DNA of 64,000 bases from Paracoccus marinus (GTDB taxonomy: Bacteria > Pseudomonadota > Alphaproteobacteria > Rhodobacterales > Rhodobacteraceae), in contig NZ_VJYZ01000007.1 of assembly GCF_007018965.1 (NCBI RefSeq), forward strand, positions 1 to 64,000, read 5' to 3'. Below, piece after piece: positions 1-9,050 of the stretch (position 1 is its first letter; each line of letters begins with the position of its first letter). The position numbers and the translations under genes were made by a program. Below the pieces are notes generated by a model that was given only the letters and a program-made list of their open reading frames with translations, did not search any database and was not told the origin of the DNA.

Positions 1-56
1 CCATCGAGGACCTCATGCCCTGGCGCTTCAACCAGCCGTCAAGCATCGCCGCATAG
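1..56 (+). CDS. C-terminal end of an IS66-family transposase (partial)
   Basis: The frame reading IEDLMPWRFNQPSSIAA then TAG enters from the left edge. A short hydrophobic/tryptophan tail of the type D-L-[ML]-P-W close to the stop is what I remember of IS66-family TnpC C-termini, and the stop lies about 20 bp before a CGCTTAC end, as in IS66 elements. Only 17 residues are visible, so the family call is an inference. Confidence 0.42.
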   Translation, partial: IEDLMPWRFNQPSSIAA

Positions 57-76
57 GGCAACGACCTCGCGCTTAC
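1..76 (+). mobile_element. Right end of an IS66-like insertion sequence (partial)
   Basis: The transposase-like stop at 54-56 is followed by 20 bp ending in CGCTTAC at 70-76. Read inward this is GTAAGCG, the terminal sequence I recall for IS66-family inverted repeats. The rest of the element lies outside the window. The expected 8-bp target duplication would start at 77 but cannot be checked here. Confidence 0.4.
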
Positions 77-291
77 GATCAGCCGGGCAGTCAGGGGGGG
101 CTGCACATTCACGCCAACTGCGACACAAACGATGATTTGACGGGTGCCGAGTCCGTCATGATGACATACACTATCCCAGACCACGGTCGACGCCGACGTC
201 GGCGCCTGTCGTGGACAAAAGCCCTGTTTTTCATGTCTGCTTGTGATTTTTTTCGGGTCGATCTCCCGGCAGAACAAGAGGAACTGTTCCT

Positions 292-1089
292 GTGACCGAG
301 ATAGCCGCCATCAGCGCTGCATTGAGGAATGCATTCTGCACGCTACTCGACGTCGCGCCGGTCCCGGCCGGCTACGCGATCACCACAGGATTTATGCTGC
401 CCGACGGGGACCTGCTGTCGTTCTACCTGATCGCTGATGCAGATGGTCGATTCCACCTCGAAGATGATGGCATGACGCTGCCCAATGCCGTTGCCGCTGG
501 CCTCGACCTGAAGTCACCGGTTCGGGACGGCTTGTTGCGCGGGATCCTCAGGGACGAGGGGCTGTGCTACCTCGAGGATCTGTCGATCCGGTCAGATAGC
601 GTGGAGGCATCCAGCCTTGGCCCAGCGGCTCTCCGTTTCGTATCTGCCATGATCCGAACGCGCGACCTTGCCCTTCTCAGCCGCGAGAATGTAGCCGCTT
701 CGTTTGCCGATGATGTTCGGCGCGAGCTGGCCGGCCACTTGCCTGATAGTCTAGCCTTGGACGAGGAGAACCAAGGCCGGGGCGGCTCTACACCTGACAT
801 CACCCTGCGCAACCGCGCGACCGGAATCCGGGCGGCGCGTGTCTACGCTGCCGGGGGCGACCTACGGCTTCTGGATGCCCTCGTCGATTACCAGTCGAGT
901 GACCGTAACGATTCTCCGGTCGTGGCCGTCGTGGATCGGCGCCGCGGCCGCGTGAGCGAGAGTCGGTTCAACACAGCGACGAACAAGGGCCTGCCAATGG
1001 CTATCGTGGATGGCAACGATGCGGAATGGGTGGATCGGGTCTTGGCGCTAGCTGGCGCTGGAAATCCACGTCACCCGATCATGCACTGA
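292..1089 (+). CDS. DUF1828-domain protein of unknown function
   Basis: A 265-residue soluble protein starting at GTG, with AGAGGA about 10 nt upstream. The N-terminal ~95 residues (GYAITTGFMLPDGD, FHLEDDGMTLPNAVAAGLD) fit my recollection of DUF1828; the C-terminal half (DALVDYQSSD, VVAVVDRRRG) is where DUF1829-like sequence normally sits. No signal peptide, membrane segment or assured catalytic motif is seen. The gene stands alone between a probable IS66 end and a 580-bp non-coding stretch, which suggests accessory, possibly acquired DNA. Function is unknown; relatives often turn up in prophages and mobile islands, but nothing here proves such a role. Confidence 0.7.
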   Translation: MTEIAAISAALRNAFCTLLDVAPVPAGYAITTGFMLPDGDLLSFYLIADADGRFHLEDDGMTLPNAVAAGLDLKSPVRDGLLRGILRDEGLCYLEDLSIRSDSVEASSLGPAALRFVSAMIRTRDLALLSRENVAASFADDVRRELAGHLPDSLALDEENQGRGGSTPDITLRNRATGIRAARVYAAGGDLRLLDALVDYQSSDRNDSPVVAVVDRRRGRVSESRFNTATNKGLPMAIVDGNDAEWVDRVLALAGAGNPRHPIMH

Positions 1090-1113
1090 GCTAACTAACA
1101 GTCCAGCTGCTCT

Positions 1114-1140
1114 AGCCCGCCCTCATGGACGGGCTTTCTT
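1114..1140 (+). terminator. Rho-independent terminator after the DUF1828 gene
   Basis: AGCCCG pairs with CGGGCT (1114-1119 with 1130-1135), with two further inner pairs, followed by TTCTT. It begins 25 bp after the stop codon. Confidence 0.6.
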
Positions 1141-1669
1141 ATGCATGTCGCGTCGAAGCGAATTTCTGCGGTTTTAGCAGTAGCAAGCGAGGACGCCGGT
1201 CCTGCCTACGCGCCCTCCGCCGTCGATGCTGTCCCCCGTCACGACAGTAGTTGCGCGTCGGGGTCCACAGCAGATCGTTCGTCCAAGCGCTTACGCGCGC
1301 GACGAGCGTGACTGGTTCATCTTGGCAAGCAGCCGCCTCAGCAGCTTTGATAGCGCCGGCATATGTATCAAGGTCGATCGCAGCGCTCGCCTCTCAACTA
1401 GGGAACGCCTTGGCGCGTTCTTAGAATTCCACGAGAGGTTTGCCTGCGGCTCCTGCCTCGGGGCGCGCGCCGCAACCAGTGGGTCGCGGATCGATTCTTC
1501 CGCCTTCACACCAGAACAACGAAAACCCTCCGCATTCCTCCAGTACCGCCGAAACACCCGTCCTCATGTCGGCCCCCGCCGCGGCAGCCTCGTCTTATCC
1601 TCGCCCCCGACCTTCCCGCCGCGCGGCCGCGTGACTACTCTCCTGCTGCTTCCTCAGAAAGATCGACCG
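1141..1669. other. Non-coding stretch upstream of tcyP
   Basis: About 530 bp. An open frame continues upstream from tcyP to 1226, but its translation is rich in Arg/Ser/Pro and resembles no transporter N-terminus. The GC content is visibly lower than in the flanking core genes. I see no RNA gene, repeat or convincing promoter. Confidence 0.5.
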
Positions 1670-3049
1670 ATGGGTATATTACTGAACCTGATCGCATTCG
1701 CGGTCCTGCTGTTCCTGATCTGGCAGCTTCGAGATCGCACGCTGTCCACCCGCGTGTTTGCCGCGCTGGTCGCGGGCACGGTGTTCGGGATCGTGTTGCA
1801 GATGATCCACGGACCGGACAGCGCCACCACCTCGACCACGATCGAGTGGGTCAACATTGTCGGCAACGGCTACGTGAAGCTGTTGCAGATGGTGGTCATG
1901 CCGCTGGTGTTCGTGGCGATCCTGAACGCGGTGGCAAAGCTGCACGACGCAAGTTCGCTCGGGCGGATCGCGACGTTGACGGTCGGCACGCTGCTGGTGA
2001 CGACCGCCATCGCCGCCGCCGTCGGCATCGCGCTGGTGCTGGCCTTCGGCCTGAGCGCCGAGGGGCTGGTGCAGGGCGCCGCCGAAACCGCGCGGCTCGA
2101 GGCGATCCAGAACGTGCAGGCGCCCAAGGTGGCCGACCTGAGCGTGCCGGACATCGTGCTGTCCTTCATCCCCAGCAACCCCTTTGCCGAGCTGACGGGT
2201 GCCAGCCCGACCTCGATCATCGCCGTCGTCGTCTTCGCGGCGTTCCTGGGCGTCGCGGCGATCCGGCTCGTCCGGCGCGACGCGGAAAAGGGGCGCAGCC
2301 TGCTTGCGCTGATCGACACGCTGCAAAGCTGGATCACGCAGCTTGTGCGGATCATCATGGCGCTGACGCCGTTCGGCGTGCTGGCGCTGATGACCAAGAT
2401 GGCGGCCACATCCGACGCGGCCGACATCCTGAACCTCGGGACCTTCGTCGTGGCGTCGTATATCGGGCTCGCGATCATGTTCGTGGTGCATGCGCTGTTC
2501 CTTGCGGGCGTTGGGGTGAACCCGGCGGCGTTCTTCCGCAAGTCGCTGCCGGTCCTGACCTTCGCGTTCTCCAGCCGGTCCAGCGCGGCGGCGATTCCGC
2601 TCAACGTCGAGACGCAGATGCGCCGCCTTGGCGTGCCGCAGACGATCGCGTCGTTCTCGGCCTCGTTCGGTGCCACGATCGGCCAGAACGGCTGCGCGGG
2701 GCTGTATCCGGCGATGCTGGCGGTGATGGTCGCGCCGACCGTTGGGATCAACCCGTTCGACCTGGGCTGGCTCGCGATGCTGGTGGGCGTCGTCACGCTG
2801 TCGTCGGCAGGCGTCGCGGGTGTGGGCGGCGGGGCCACGCTGGCCGCGCTGATCGTGCTGCCCGCGATGGGGCTGCCGGTAACGCTGGTCGCGCTGCTGA
2901 TCTCGATCGAGCCGCTGATCGACATGGGCCGGACGGCGCTGAACGTGAGCGGGGCGATGACCGCCGGAACGGTGACGTCGCAGCTGATGGGCCAGACCGA
3001 CCGCGGCATCCTGCAATCGCCCGAGGATGCCGAGTTGCTGACCGCCTGA
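1670..3049 (+). CDS. tcyP: L-cystine / dicarboxylate-amino acid:cation symporter, TcyP-like
   Basis: A 459-residue inner-membrane protein of the DAACS family (SDF/GltP fold) that would couple uptake of L-cystine or a related amino acid to a cation gradient. The start at [15 protein letters not shown] follows the family and opens directly into the first membrane helix. TcyP/YdjN-like signatures include the serine-rich hairpin [17 protein letters not shown], the [12 protein letters not shown] segment and the late [13 protein letters not shown]. Length matches the family (about 460). The gene is monocistronic with a terminator at 3099-3130. Substrate is inferred from resemblance to TcyP; another amino or dicarboxylic acid is possible. 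Confidence 0.85.
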   Translation: MGILLNLIAFAVLLFLIWQLRDRTLSTRVFAALVAGTVFGIVLQMIHGPDSATTSTTIEWVNIVGNGYVKLLQMVVMPLVFVAILNAVAKLHDASSLGRIATLTVGTLLVTTAIAAAVGIALVLAFGLSAEGLVQGAAETARLEAIQNVQAPKVADLSVPDIVLSFIPSNPFAELTGASPTSIIAVVVFAAFLGVAAIRLVRRDAEKGRSLLALIDTLQSWITQLVRIIMALTPFGVLALMTKMAATSDAADILNLGTFVVASYIGLAIMFVVHALFLAGVGVNPAAFFRKSLPVLTFAFSSRSSAAAIPLNVETQMRRLGVPQTIASFSASFGATIGQNGCAGLYPAMLAVMVAPTVGINPFDLGWLAMLVGVVTLSSAGVAGVGGGATLAALIVLPAMGLPVTLVALLISIEPLIDMGRTALNVSGAMTAGTVTSQLMGQTDRGILQSPEDAELLTA

Positions 3050-3098
3050 CGACGGCAGGCAATGGAACGGCGCGGGCGGAGGTCGCCCGTGTCAAGGG

Positions 3099-3130
3099 AA
3101 ACGGCGCTCGTCAATGCGGGCGCCGTTTTC
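3099..3130 (+). terminator. Terminator between tcyP and the convergent helicase gene
   Basis: AAACGGCGC (3099-3107) pairs perfectly with GCGCCGTTT (3120-3128) over a 12-nt loop, and the downstream arm ends in TTTTC. It could serve both convergent genes. Confidence 0.7.
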
Positions 3131-3178
3131 GGTTGTAAGGGGCCGCAGGATCAGCCGGTCCTGTCCAGCCTATCCCGA

Positions 3179-5164
3179 TCAGAACTTCCGCGGCTTGCCC
3201 TTGGGCTTGCCGGTCGGACCGGTCGCCGGCCGGGTGGCGCTGCGGGGTTTGCGCGTCCCGGCCGGACCACCTTCGGTCGGGCCCGCCTTTTTGTAGCCTT
3301 TCGGGCGGTCGGGCGCGGCGAAATCGGCCCCGGCCTTGCGCGCGGGTTTTCCCTTGCGGTCGTCGGGCTGGGCGTTCGTGCGGGGGCGGGCGGGGCGTTC
3401 TGCCGGGTCGGGGCGCTCGGCCTGCTCGGCCCGGGCGGGTCGGGCGGGGCGCTCCGTCCGCTCCGGGCGGGGGGCTCCGTCGGTGTCGGGGTGGCGGCGC
3501 TCGGCCGCTTTTTTCGGCCACGGCTTGCCCGAGCCCTTGGCGGCGGGCTTGCCGGTCCTGGAGGCAGGGCGGTCAAGCATCGGCTCGCCCGCCATGCGGG
3601 TCATGACAAGGCCCGCCTCAAGTTCCGTCACCTGGCCGAAGCGGGGTGCGTCGGCGGTCGCGATCTGGACGAAAGTCTCGTCCTGGCGGACGCGGATCGC
3701 GCCGATGGAATCGCGCGAGATCCCGCCCGCCTCGCAGATCTTGGGCAGAAGCCAGCGCGCCTCGGCCCGCCCGGTGTGACCCACCGACAGCGAAAACCAC
3801 ACCGCATCCCCGAACTCGCCGCGCGGGCGCGGGGCCTGGTCGGACGGCGCGGCAGGCGGATCGGCCAGTTCTTCGGGCGCGGGGCGGCCCTCGCGCCACA
3901 GGCGGATGAAGGCGGCGGCGACGTGTTCGGCGCCGAAGCGCTCGATCAGGGCGGCGGCGGCTTCGGCCTCGTCGCCCACGCCCTGCAGAAGCGCCGGGTC
4001 GTCCAGCATCCGGCGGTCGTCCTCGGCCCGGACCTCGTCGGCGGTGGGGGGCGTGCCCCATTCGGCGCTGACCTTGGCGCCTTGCAGCAGGCGCTGCGCC
4101 TTCTTGTAGTCGGCGGGGGTCACGATCAGCGCCGACACGCCCTTGGCGCCCGCGCGGCCGGTCCGGCCGGAACGGTGCAGCAGGGTTTCGGGGTTCGTCG
4201 GCAGGTCGGCATGGATCACCAGTTCCAGCCCCGGCAGGTCGATCCCGCGCGCGGCCACGTCGGTCGCCACGCAGACGCGCGCGCGGCCGCCCCGCAGCGC
4301 CTGCAGCGCGTGGGTGCGTTCCTGCTGGCTGAGTTCGCCCGACAGCGCCACGGCGCCGAAGCCGCGGTTGCCCAGCCGCGCCAGCAGGTGATTCACGTTG
4401 GCGCGGGTCTTGCAGAAGACGATCGCGGTCTTGGCCTCGGTCAGGCGCAGCAGGTTGAAGATCGCGTTCTCGCGGTCGCGCGCGGTCACGCTGATCGCGC
4501 GATAGGTGATGTCGCCGTGCTGGCGGGCCTCGCCCTGCGTCACAAGCCGCAGCGCGTCGCGCTGGAAGGTCTGCGCCAGCTTCTCGATCGCGGGCGGGAC
4601 GGTGGCCGAGAACATCAGCGTGCGCCGGTCGGCGGGCGCCGCGCCAAGGATGAACTCAAGATCGTCGCGGAAGCCGAGGTCCAGCATCTCGTCGGCCTCG
4701 TCCAGCACGCAGGCGCGTACGAAGGACAGGTCCAGGCTGCCGCGGTCGATGTGGTCGCGCAGGCGGCCGGGGGTGCCCACGACGATCTGCGCGCCGCGGA
4801 TCAGTGCCCGGCGCTCGGTCCGGTAGTCCATGCCGCCGACGCAGGTCGCGATCTCGGCCCCGGCGTAAAGCCATGCCAGTTCGCGCGCGACCTGCAGCGC
4901 CAGTTCGCGCGTGGGTGCGATCACCAGCGCGGCGGGCAGGCCGGGCAGGGGCAGCGCATCGCCGTTCAGGATGTCGGCGGCCATCGCAAGGCCGAAGGCC
5001 GCGGTCTTGCCCGACCCGGTCTGTGCGGACACCAGCAGGTCGCGCCCCGCCGCCTCGGGCGCGAGGACGGCGTTCTGTACGGGGGTCAGGTCGTCATAGC
5101 CGCGCGCCGCGAGTGCGGCCGCCAGCGGCGCGGGAATCATCCCGCCGAGGGTCGGTTCGGTCAT
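3179..5164 (-). CDS. deaD: DEAD-box ATP-dependent RNA helicase, DeaD/CsdA-like
   Basis: A 661-residue cytoplasmic RNA helicase. The core (about residues 20-375) carries AQTGSGKT (48-54), PTRELA, a DEAD box, SAT and HRSGRTGRAG. It is followed by a DbpA/CsdA-type RNA-binding domain (about 445-525, VWFSLSVGHTGRAEARWLLPKI), which separates it from RhlE proteins. The last ~130 residues are a basic Pro/Lys/Arg-rich tail. Such proteins unwind structured RNA in cold adaptation, ribosome assembly and mRNA decay. The MTEPTLGGM start at 5164 is preferred; an in-frame ATG 12 codons upstream is an alternative. The gene is monocistronic and divergent from oppA. Confidence 0.9.
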   Translation of the reverse strand: MTEPTLGGMIPAPLAAALAARGYDDLTPVQNAVLAPEAAGRDLLVSAQTGSGKTAAFGLAMAADILNGDALPLPGLPAALVIAPTRELALQVARELAWLYAGAEIATCVGGMDYRTERRALIRGAQIVVGTPGRLRDHIDRGSLDLSFVRACVLDEADEMLDLGFRDDLEFILGAAPADRRTLMFSATVPPAIEKLAQTFQRDALRLVTQGEARQHGDITYRAISVTARDRENAIFNLLRLTEAKTAIVFCKTRANVNHLLARLGNRGFGAVALSGELSQQERTHALQALRGGRARVCVATDVAARGIDLPGLELVIHADLPTNPETLLHRSGRTGRAGAKGVSALIVTPADYKKAQRLLQGAKVSAEWGTPPTADEVRAEDDRRMLDDPALLQGVGDEAEAAAALIERFGAEHVAAAFIRLWREGRPAPEELADPPAAPSDQAPRPRGEFGDAVWFSLSVGHTGRAEARWLLPKICEAGGISRDSIGAIRVRQDETFVQIATADAPRFGQVTELEAGLVMTRMAGEPMLDRPASRTGKPAAKGSGKPWPKKAAERRHPDTDGAPRPERTERPARPARAEQAERPDPAERPARPRTNAQPDDRKGKPARKAGADFAAPDRPKGYKKAGPTEGGPAGTRKPRSATRPATGPTGKPKGKPRKF

Positions 5165-5485
5165 GTGTCTTGCCAATGCAAAGGGGGATGCGCGCATCCG
5201 TGTGATGGCGCCATCCCCTTGCGGCAGGCCCCTGTTGCCCGCCGACCCGGTCATCCGGTGCCGAAGGGGCCAACTAGGGGACGTGGCCCGGCAATGTCAA
5301 GGAAACCCCGGCAAACAATGGAAAAATCGCGTTGGTCAGGCTAGCGCGCGGGACCGGCTGGGCGGCTCCGCGCCGCCTTGCCGCGGCCGATAGCGTCAAC
5401 ATGCTTTACCGATTGTCGGATTTGCGTCACGTTCGCCCCAGTTTGACGCCTGGGGGGCGTCGCACACACAATTCGGAGGACCCGC
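5165..5485. other. Divergent regulatory region between helicase and oppA
   Basis: A 320-bp gap holding the 5' regions of both flanking genes. A clear ribosome-binding site (GGAGGA) lies about 7 nt before the oppA ATG. Open frames crossing here are GC-driven shadows. I cannot identify a sure -35/-10 pair. Confidence 0.45.
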
Positions 5486-7096
5486 ATGACCAAGCTTTTC
5501 CTGACCACGGCGCTTGCCGCCATCCTCGCCGTCCCGACGCTTCCGGCGCTCGCCGCCACGCCCGCGCCGGGCGAGAAGCTGGCCGCGCAGCAAAGCTACA
5601 ACTACTGGCTGCTGGACGCGATCAAGACGCTCGACCCGCAGAAGAACACCGACCGCGAAGGCTCGGACGTCATCAACCAGCTGTTCGAGGGTCTGACGAG
5701 CCAGGACGCCAAGGGCGCGATCATCCCGGGCCTCGCCGAAAGCTGGACCGTGAGCGACGACAAGAAGGTCTACACCTTCAAGCTGCGCGACGCCAAGTGG
5801 TCGAACGGCGATCCCGTGACCGCCAACGACGTGGTCTTCGCCTGGCGCCGCCTGGCCGACCCGGCCACCGCGTCGGAATACGCGTGGTTCGCGGAACTGG
5901 CCAACATCGCCAACGCCAGCGAAGTGGTGAAGGGTGACCAGCCCGCCGACCAGCTGGGCGTCAAGGCCGTCGACGACCGCACGCTGGAAGTGACGCTGAC
6001 CCAGGGCACGCCCTACTTCCTCAAGATGCTGACCAACGCCTCGCTGTTCCCGGTTCCCCAGAAGGTCGTCGAGGCCGAGGGCGACAACTGGACCCAGCCC
6101 GGCAAGCTGGTCGGCAACGGCGCGTTCACGCTGGTCAGCCACGACCTGGGCGTGCAGCTGACGCTGAAGAAAAGCGACACCTACTGGGATGCCGCGAACA
6201 CCATCCTGACCGACCTGAAGTTCACCACCGTCAGCGACGTGAACGCGGCGCTCACGCGCTTCCAGGCCGGCGAGCTGGACTATACCGAGATCCCGGGCGG
6301 CCAGTATCCGCGCCTTGAAAAGGAATACCCGGACGCGGCCACCGTGTCGCCCAAGGCCTGCACCTACGCCTACATCCTCAACCTCAGCGACAAGGGGCCC
6401 GAGGCGCTCAAGGACAAGCGCGTGCGGCAGGCGCTGGCTCTGGGCATGCAGCGCGACATCGTCGTGAACAACATCCTGCAGGGCGGCCAGAAACCCGCCT
6501 GGACCTGGACGCACTGGGCGATGGACGGCTTTGCCGAGCCGGAAAACCAGTGGGCCGCGATGAGCCAGGAAGACCGCACCGCCAAGGCGAAGGAGCTGCT
6601 AGCCGAGGCCGGTTACGGCCCCGACAAGCCGCTGGCGCTGTCGCTGCAGTACAACACCTCGGAAGATCACAAGAAGATCGCCGTGGCCGCGCAGCAGTTC
6701 TACAAGCAGCTGGGCGTGAACGTCACGCTCAACAACGTCGAGTGGAAGGTCCACACCGACAAGATGCAGAACCAGGACTTCGACATGGCGCGTTACGCCT
6801 GGTGCGCCGACTACAACGAGCCGTCGACCTTCCTCGACTACTTCCGCTCGACCGGCAAGAACGAGGGCAAGTTCAACAACGCCGACTACGACGCGGCGCT
6901 GGATCACGCCAAGACGGCCGAGAACCCCGCCGAGGACTACAAGAAGGCCGAGGCGATCCTGGCCGACGAGGTTCCCGGCGTGTTCGTCTACAACTACGCC
7001 TCGGTTGCGATGCGCAACCCGGCGATCAAGGGCGTTCCCCTGGAAAACCCGATGAACGACTGGTACGCCAAGGACTTCTATCGCGTCGAACAGTAA
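5486..7096 (+). CDS. oppA: Periplasmic oligopeptide-binding protein of an ABC importer
   Basis: A 536-residue solute-binding protein (SBP_bac_5 family) that captures peptides in the periplasm for the OppBCDF complex. It has a classical signal peptide (MTKLFLTTALAAILAV, cleavage about LPALAA). The family features LDPQKNTDREGSDV, LFEGL and RQALALGMQRD follow in order, and length is typical. The ATG has a strong GGAGGA Shine-Dalgarno. It is the first gene of oppABCDF; a perfect hairpin sits between it and oppB. Specificity (oligo- versus dipeptide) cannot be read from the sequence. Confidence 0.9.
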   Translation: MTKLFLTTALAAILAVPTLPALAATPAPGEKLAAQQSYNYWLLDAIKTLDPQKNTDREGSDVINQLFEGLTSQDAKGAIIPGLAESWTVSDDKKVYTFKLRDAKWSNGDPVTANDVVFAWRRLADPATASEYAWFAELANIANASEVVKGDQPADQLGVKAVDDRTLEVTLTQGTPYFLKMLTNASLFPVPQKVVEAEGDNWTQPGKLVGNGAFTLVSHDLGVQLTLKKSDTYWDAANTILTDLKFTTVSDVNAALTRFQAGELDYTEIPGGQYPRLEKEYPDAATVSPKACTYAYILNLSDKGPEALKDKRVRQALALGMQRDIVVNNILQGGQKPAWTWTHWAMDGFAEPENQWAAMSQEDRTAKAKELLAEAGYGPDKPLALSLQYNTSEDHKKIAVAAQQFYKQLGVNVTLNNVEWKVHTDKMQNQDFDMARYAWCADYNEPSTFLDYFRSTGKNEGKFNNADYDAALDHAKTAENPAEDYKKAEAILADEVPGVFVYNYASVAMRNPAIKGVPLENPMNDWYAKDFYRVEQ

Positions 7097-7121
7097 CGCG
7101 ATCGATGTCGTGACATGACGG

Positions 7122-7155
7122 CCGGGGCGCGCGCGCGAGAGCAAGCGCGCCCCGG
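7122..7155 (+). terminator. Intercistronic hairpin between oppA and oppB
   Basis: CCGGGGCGCGC (7122-7132) and GCGCGCCCCGG (7145-7155) form a perfect 11-bp stem with a 12-nt loop. There is no U-run, so it is more likely a partial attenuator or an mRNA 3'-end stabiliser that lets the binding protein be made in excess of the permeases. Confidence 0.6.
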
Positions 7156-7197
7156 ACCCTTGTCATTCCTTTCGGATCTCATCCAGGCGAGACCCAG

Positions 7198-8115
7198 ATG
7201 TTCGGATTCATTCTGCGGCGGCTCGCGGTGGCGATACCCACCCTGCTGCTGCTCATCATCATTTCATTCGTCCTGATGCACTCGGCACCCGGCGGGCCGT
7301 TCACGCAGGAACGCGCGCTGCCGCCGCAGGTGCTGGCGAACCTCGATGCCAAGTACGGGCTTGACCAGCCCCTGATCGTCCAGATGTGGACCTATATCGT
7401 CGGCATCGTCACCCGGTTCGACTTCGGGCCGAGCTTCATCTATCCCGACCTTTCGGTCAACGACATCATCTCGCAGGGTTTTCCGGTGACGCTGACCTAC
7501 GGCGCGATCGGGTTCACCCTGTCGGTGCTGTTCGGCGTGATGCTGGGGATCGTCGCCGCGATCCGCCACAACACGTGGATCGACACGGCGGCCGTCGGCG
7601 TGTCGATCGGGGCGCAGGTGCTGCCCAACTTCGTGATCGCGCCGATCCTGGTCCTCGTCTTCACGCTGTGGCTGCGCTGGCTGCCCGGCGGCGGCTGGGG
7701 CGGCTGGCCCTACTGGGTGATGCCGATCATCGCGCTGACGCTGTCGCACATGGCCTCGATCGCGCGGCTGACCCGTTCGTCGATGCTGGAGGTGCTGGGC
7801 TCGAACCACATCCGCACCGCCCGCGCCAAGGGCCTGAGCGAGCGCGCGGTCATCATGCGCCACGCGCTGAAACCGGCGATGCTGCCGGTCATCAGCTACC
7901 TCGGGCCGCTGTTCGTGACGATGATCACGGGCTCGGTCGTCGTGGACATGTACTTCTCCACCGGCGGGATCGGGCGCAGCTTCGTCGATTCCGCCCTGTC
8001 GCGCGATTACGCCGTGATGATGGGGATCACGATCCTCGTCGGCGCGCTGACGATCTTCTTCAACCTGCTGGTCGACGTGCTTTACGCGTGGATCGACCCC
8101 AAGATCAGGTACTGA
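7198..8115 (+). CDS. oppB: Oligopeptide ABC transporter permease OppB
   Basis: A 305-residue inner-membrane protein with six predicted helices, one of the two channel subunits of the peptide importer. It begins with the typical MFGFILRRLAVAIPTLLLL, carries the early HSAPGGPF motif and the EAA-loop region (RTARAKGLSERAVIMRHALKP) that contacts the ATPases, and ends with the family tail WIDPKIRY. Length matches OppB (about 306). oppC starts 4 nt after its stop, so the two are probably translated together. Confidence 0.92.
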   Translation: MFGFILRRLAVAIPTLLLLIIISFVLMHSAPGGPFTQERALPPQVLANLDAKYGLDQPLIVQMWTYIVGIVTRFDFGPSFIYPDLSVNDIISQGFPVTLTYGAIGFTLSVLFGVMLGIVAAIRHNTWIDTAAVGVSIGAQVLPNFVIAPILVLVFTLWLRWLPGGGWGGWPYWVMPIIALTLSHMASIARLTRSSMLEVLGSNHIRTARAKGLSERAVIMRHALKPAMLPVISYLGPLFVTMITGSVVVDMYFSTGGIGRSFVDSALSRDYAVMMGITILVGALTIFFNLLVDVLYAWIDPKIRY

Positions 8116-8119
8116 CGCC

Positions 8120-9049
8120 ATGACCATGATCGACCGCGAAGCCATCGAACGCCTTGGCGATTCGCTGAACGCGCAAGAGGTTCAGGGCCGCAGCCCGTGG
8201 GCCGACGCGCGCCGCCGCTTCCTGCGCAACAAGGCCGCCGTGGCGGGGCTGATCGTCCTGCTGCTGGTGCTGGCGTTCGGGCTGTTCGGCCAGCATCTGG
8301 CCGCCTGGAACAACGAGGACCTCGACTTCAACGTGATGGGGATGGTGGCCGAAAAGGGCCAGCCATCGATCGAAAGCGGGCACTATTTCGGCACGGACGA
8401 GCTGGGTCGCGACCTGTTCGCGCGCACCGTGCAGGGCACCCGCGTGTCGCTGCTGGTGGGCATCGTCGGTGCCGCGATCGCGGTCGTCGTCGGCACGCTG
8501 TACGGCGCCGTCTCGGGCTTTTCCGGCGGGCGGACCGACCAGATCATGATGCGGGCCGTCGATATCCTGATGTCGATCCCCTACATGTTCGTGCTGATCC
8601 TGCTGCTCGTGATGTTCGGCCGCTCGATGTGGCTGCTGTTTCTGGGGATCGGCCTGATCTCGTGGCTGGACATGGCGCGGATCGTGCGCGGCCAGACCCT
8701 GACCCTGAAGAACCGCGAGTATATCGAGGCTGCGCGCGCCACCGGCGTTCCCGGCTGGCGCATCATCCTGCGCCACATCGTCCCGAACCTTCTGGGCGTC
8801 GTCGCGGTCTATGCGACGCTGCTGATCCCGCTGATGATCCTGACGGAAAGCTTCATGTCGTTCCTGGGCCTCGGCGTGCAGGAGCCGCTGACCTCATGGG
8901 GCGCGCTGATTTCCGAAGGCGCCAAGACGATGAACTACGGCACGTTGTGGCAGCTGCTGTTCCCGCTGTTCTTCTTTGTCATCACCCTGTTTGCGTTCTT
9001 CTTCGTCGGTGACGGGCTGCGCGACGCGCTGGACCCGAAGGATCGCTGA
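8120..9049 (+). CDS. oppC: Oligopeptide ABC transporter permease OppC
   Basis: A 309-residue membrane subunit pairing with OppB. After a cytoplasmic N-terminus (about residues 1-40) come six helices. The usual HYFGTDELGRDLFAR segment, the EAA loop (EAARATGVPGWRIILRHIVPN) and the C-terminal GDGLRDALDPKDR all belong to the OppC/DppC family. oppD begins 1 nt after the stop codon. Confidence 0.92.
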   Translation: MTMIDREAIERLGDSLNAQEVQGRSPWADARRRFLRNKAAVAGLIVLLLVLAFGLFGQHLAAWNNEDLDFNVMGMVAEKGQPSIESGHYFGTDELGRDLFARTVQGTRVSLLVGIVGAAIAVVVGTLYGAVSGFSGGRTDQIMMRAVDILMSIPYMFVLILLLVMFGRSMWLLFLGIGLISWLDMARIVRGQTLTLKNREYIEAARATGVPGWRIILRHIVPNLLGVVAVYATLLIPLMILTESFMSFLGLGVQEPLTSWGALISEGAKTMNYGTLWQLLFPLFFFVITLFAFFFVGDGLRDALDPKDR

Positions 9050-9050
9050 G

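Noticed and set aside
1226-1669. Upstream extension of the tcyP frame by 148 codons
   Set aside because: The extension has no transporter-like or targeting sequence, while the internal ATG gives the family N-terminus and length.
3062-5344. A 760-codon plus-strand open frame opposite the DeaD-like helicase
   Set aside because: Low-complexity Gly/Arg/Ala product; the helicase on the other strand has all motifs.
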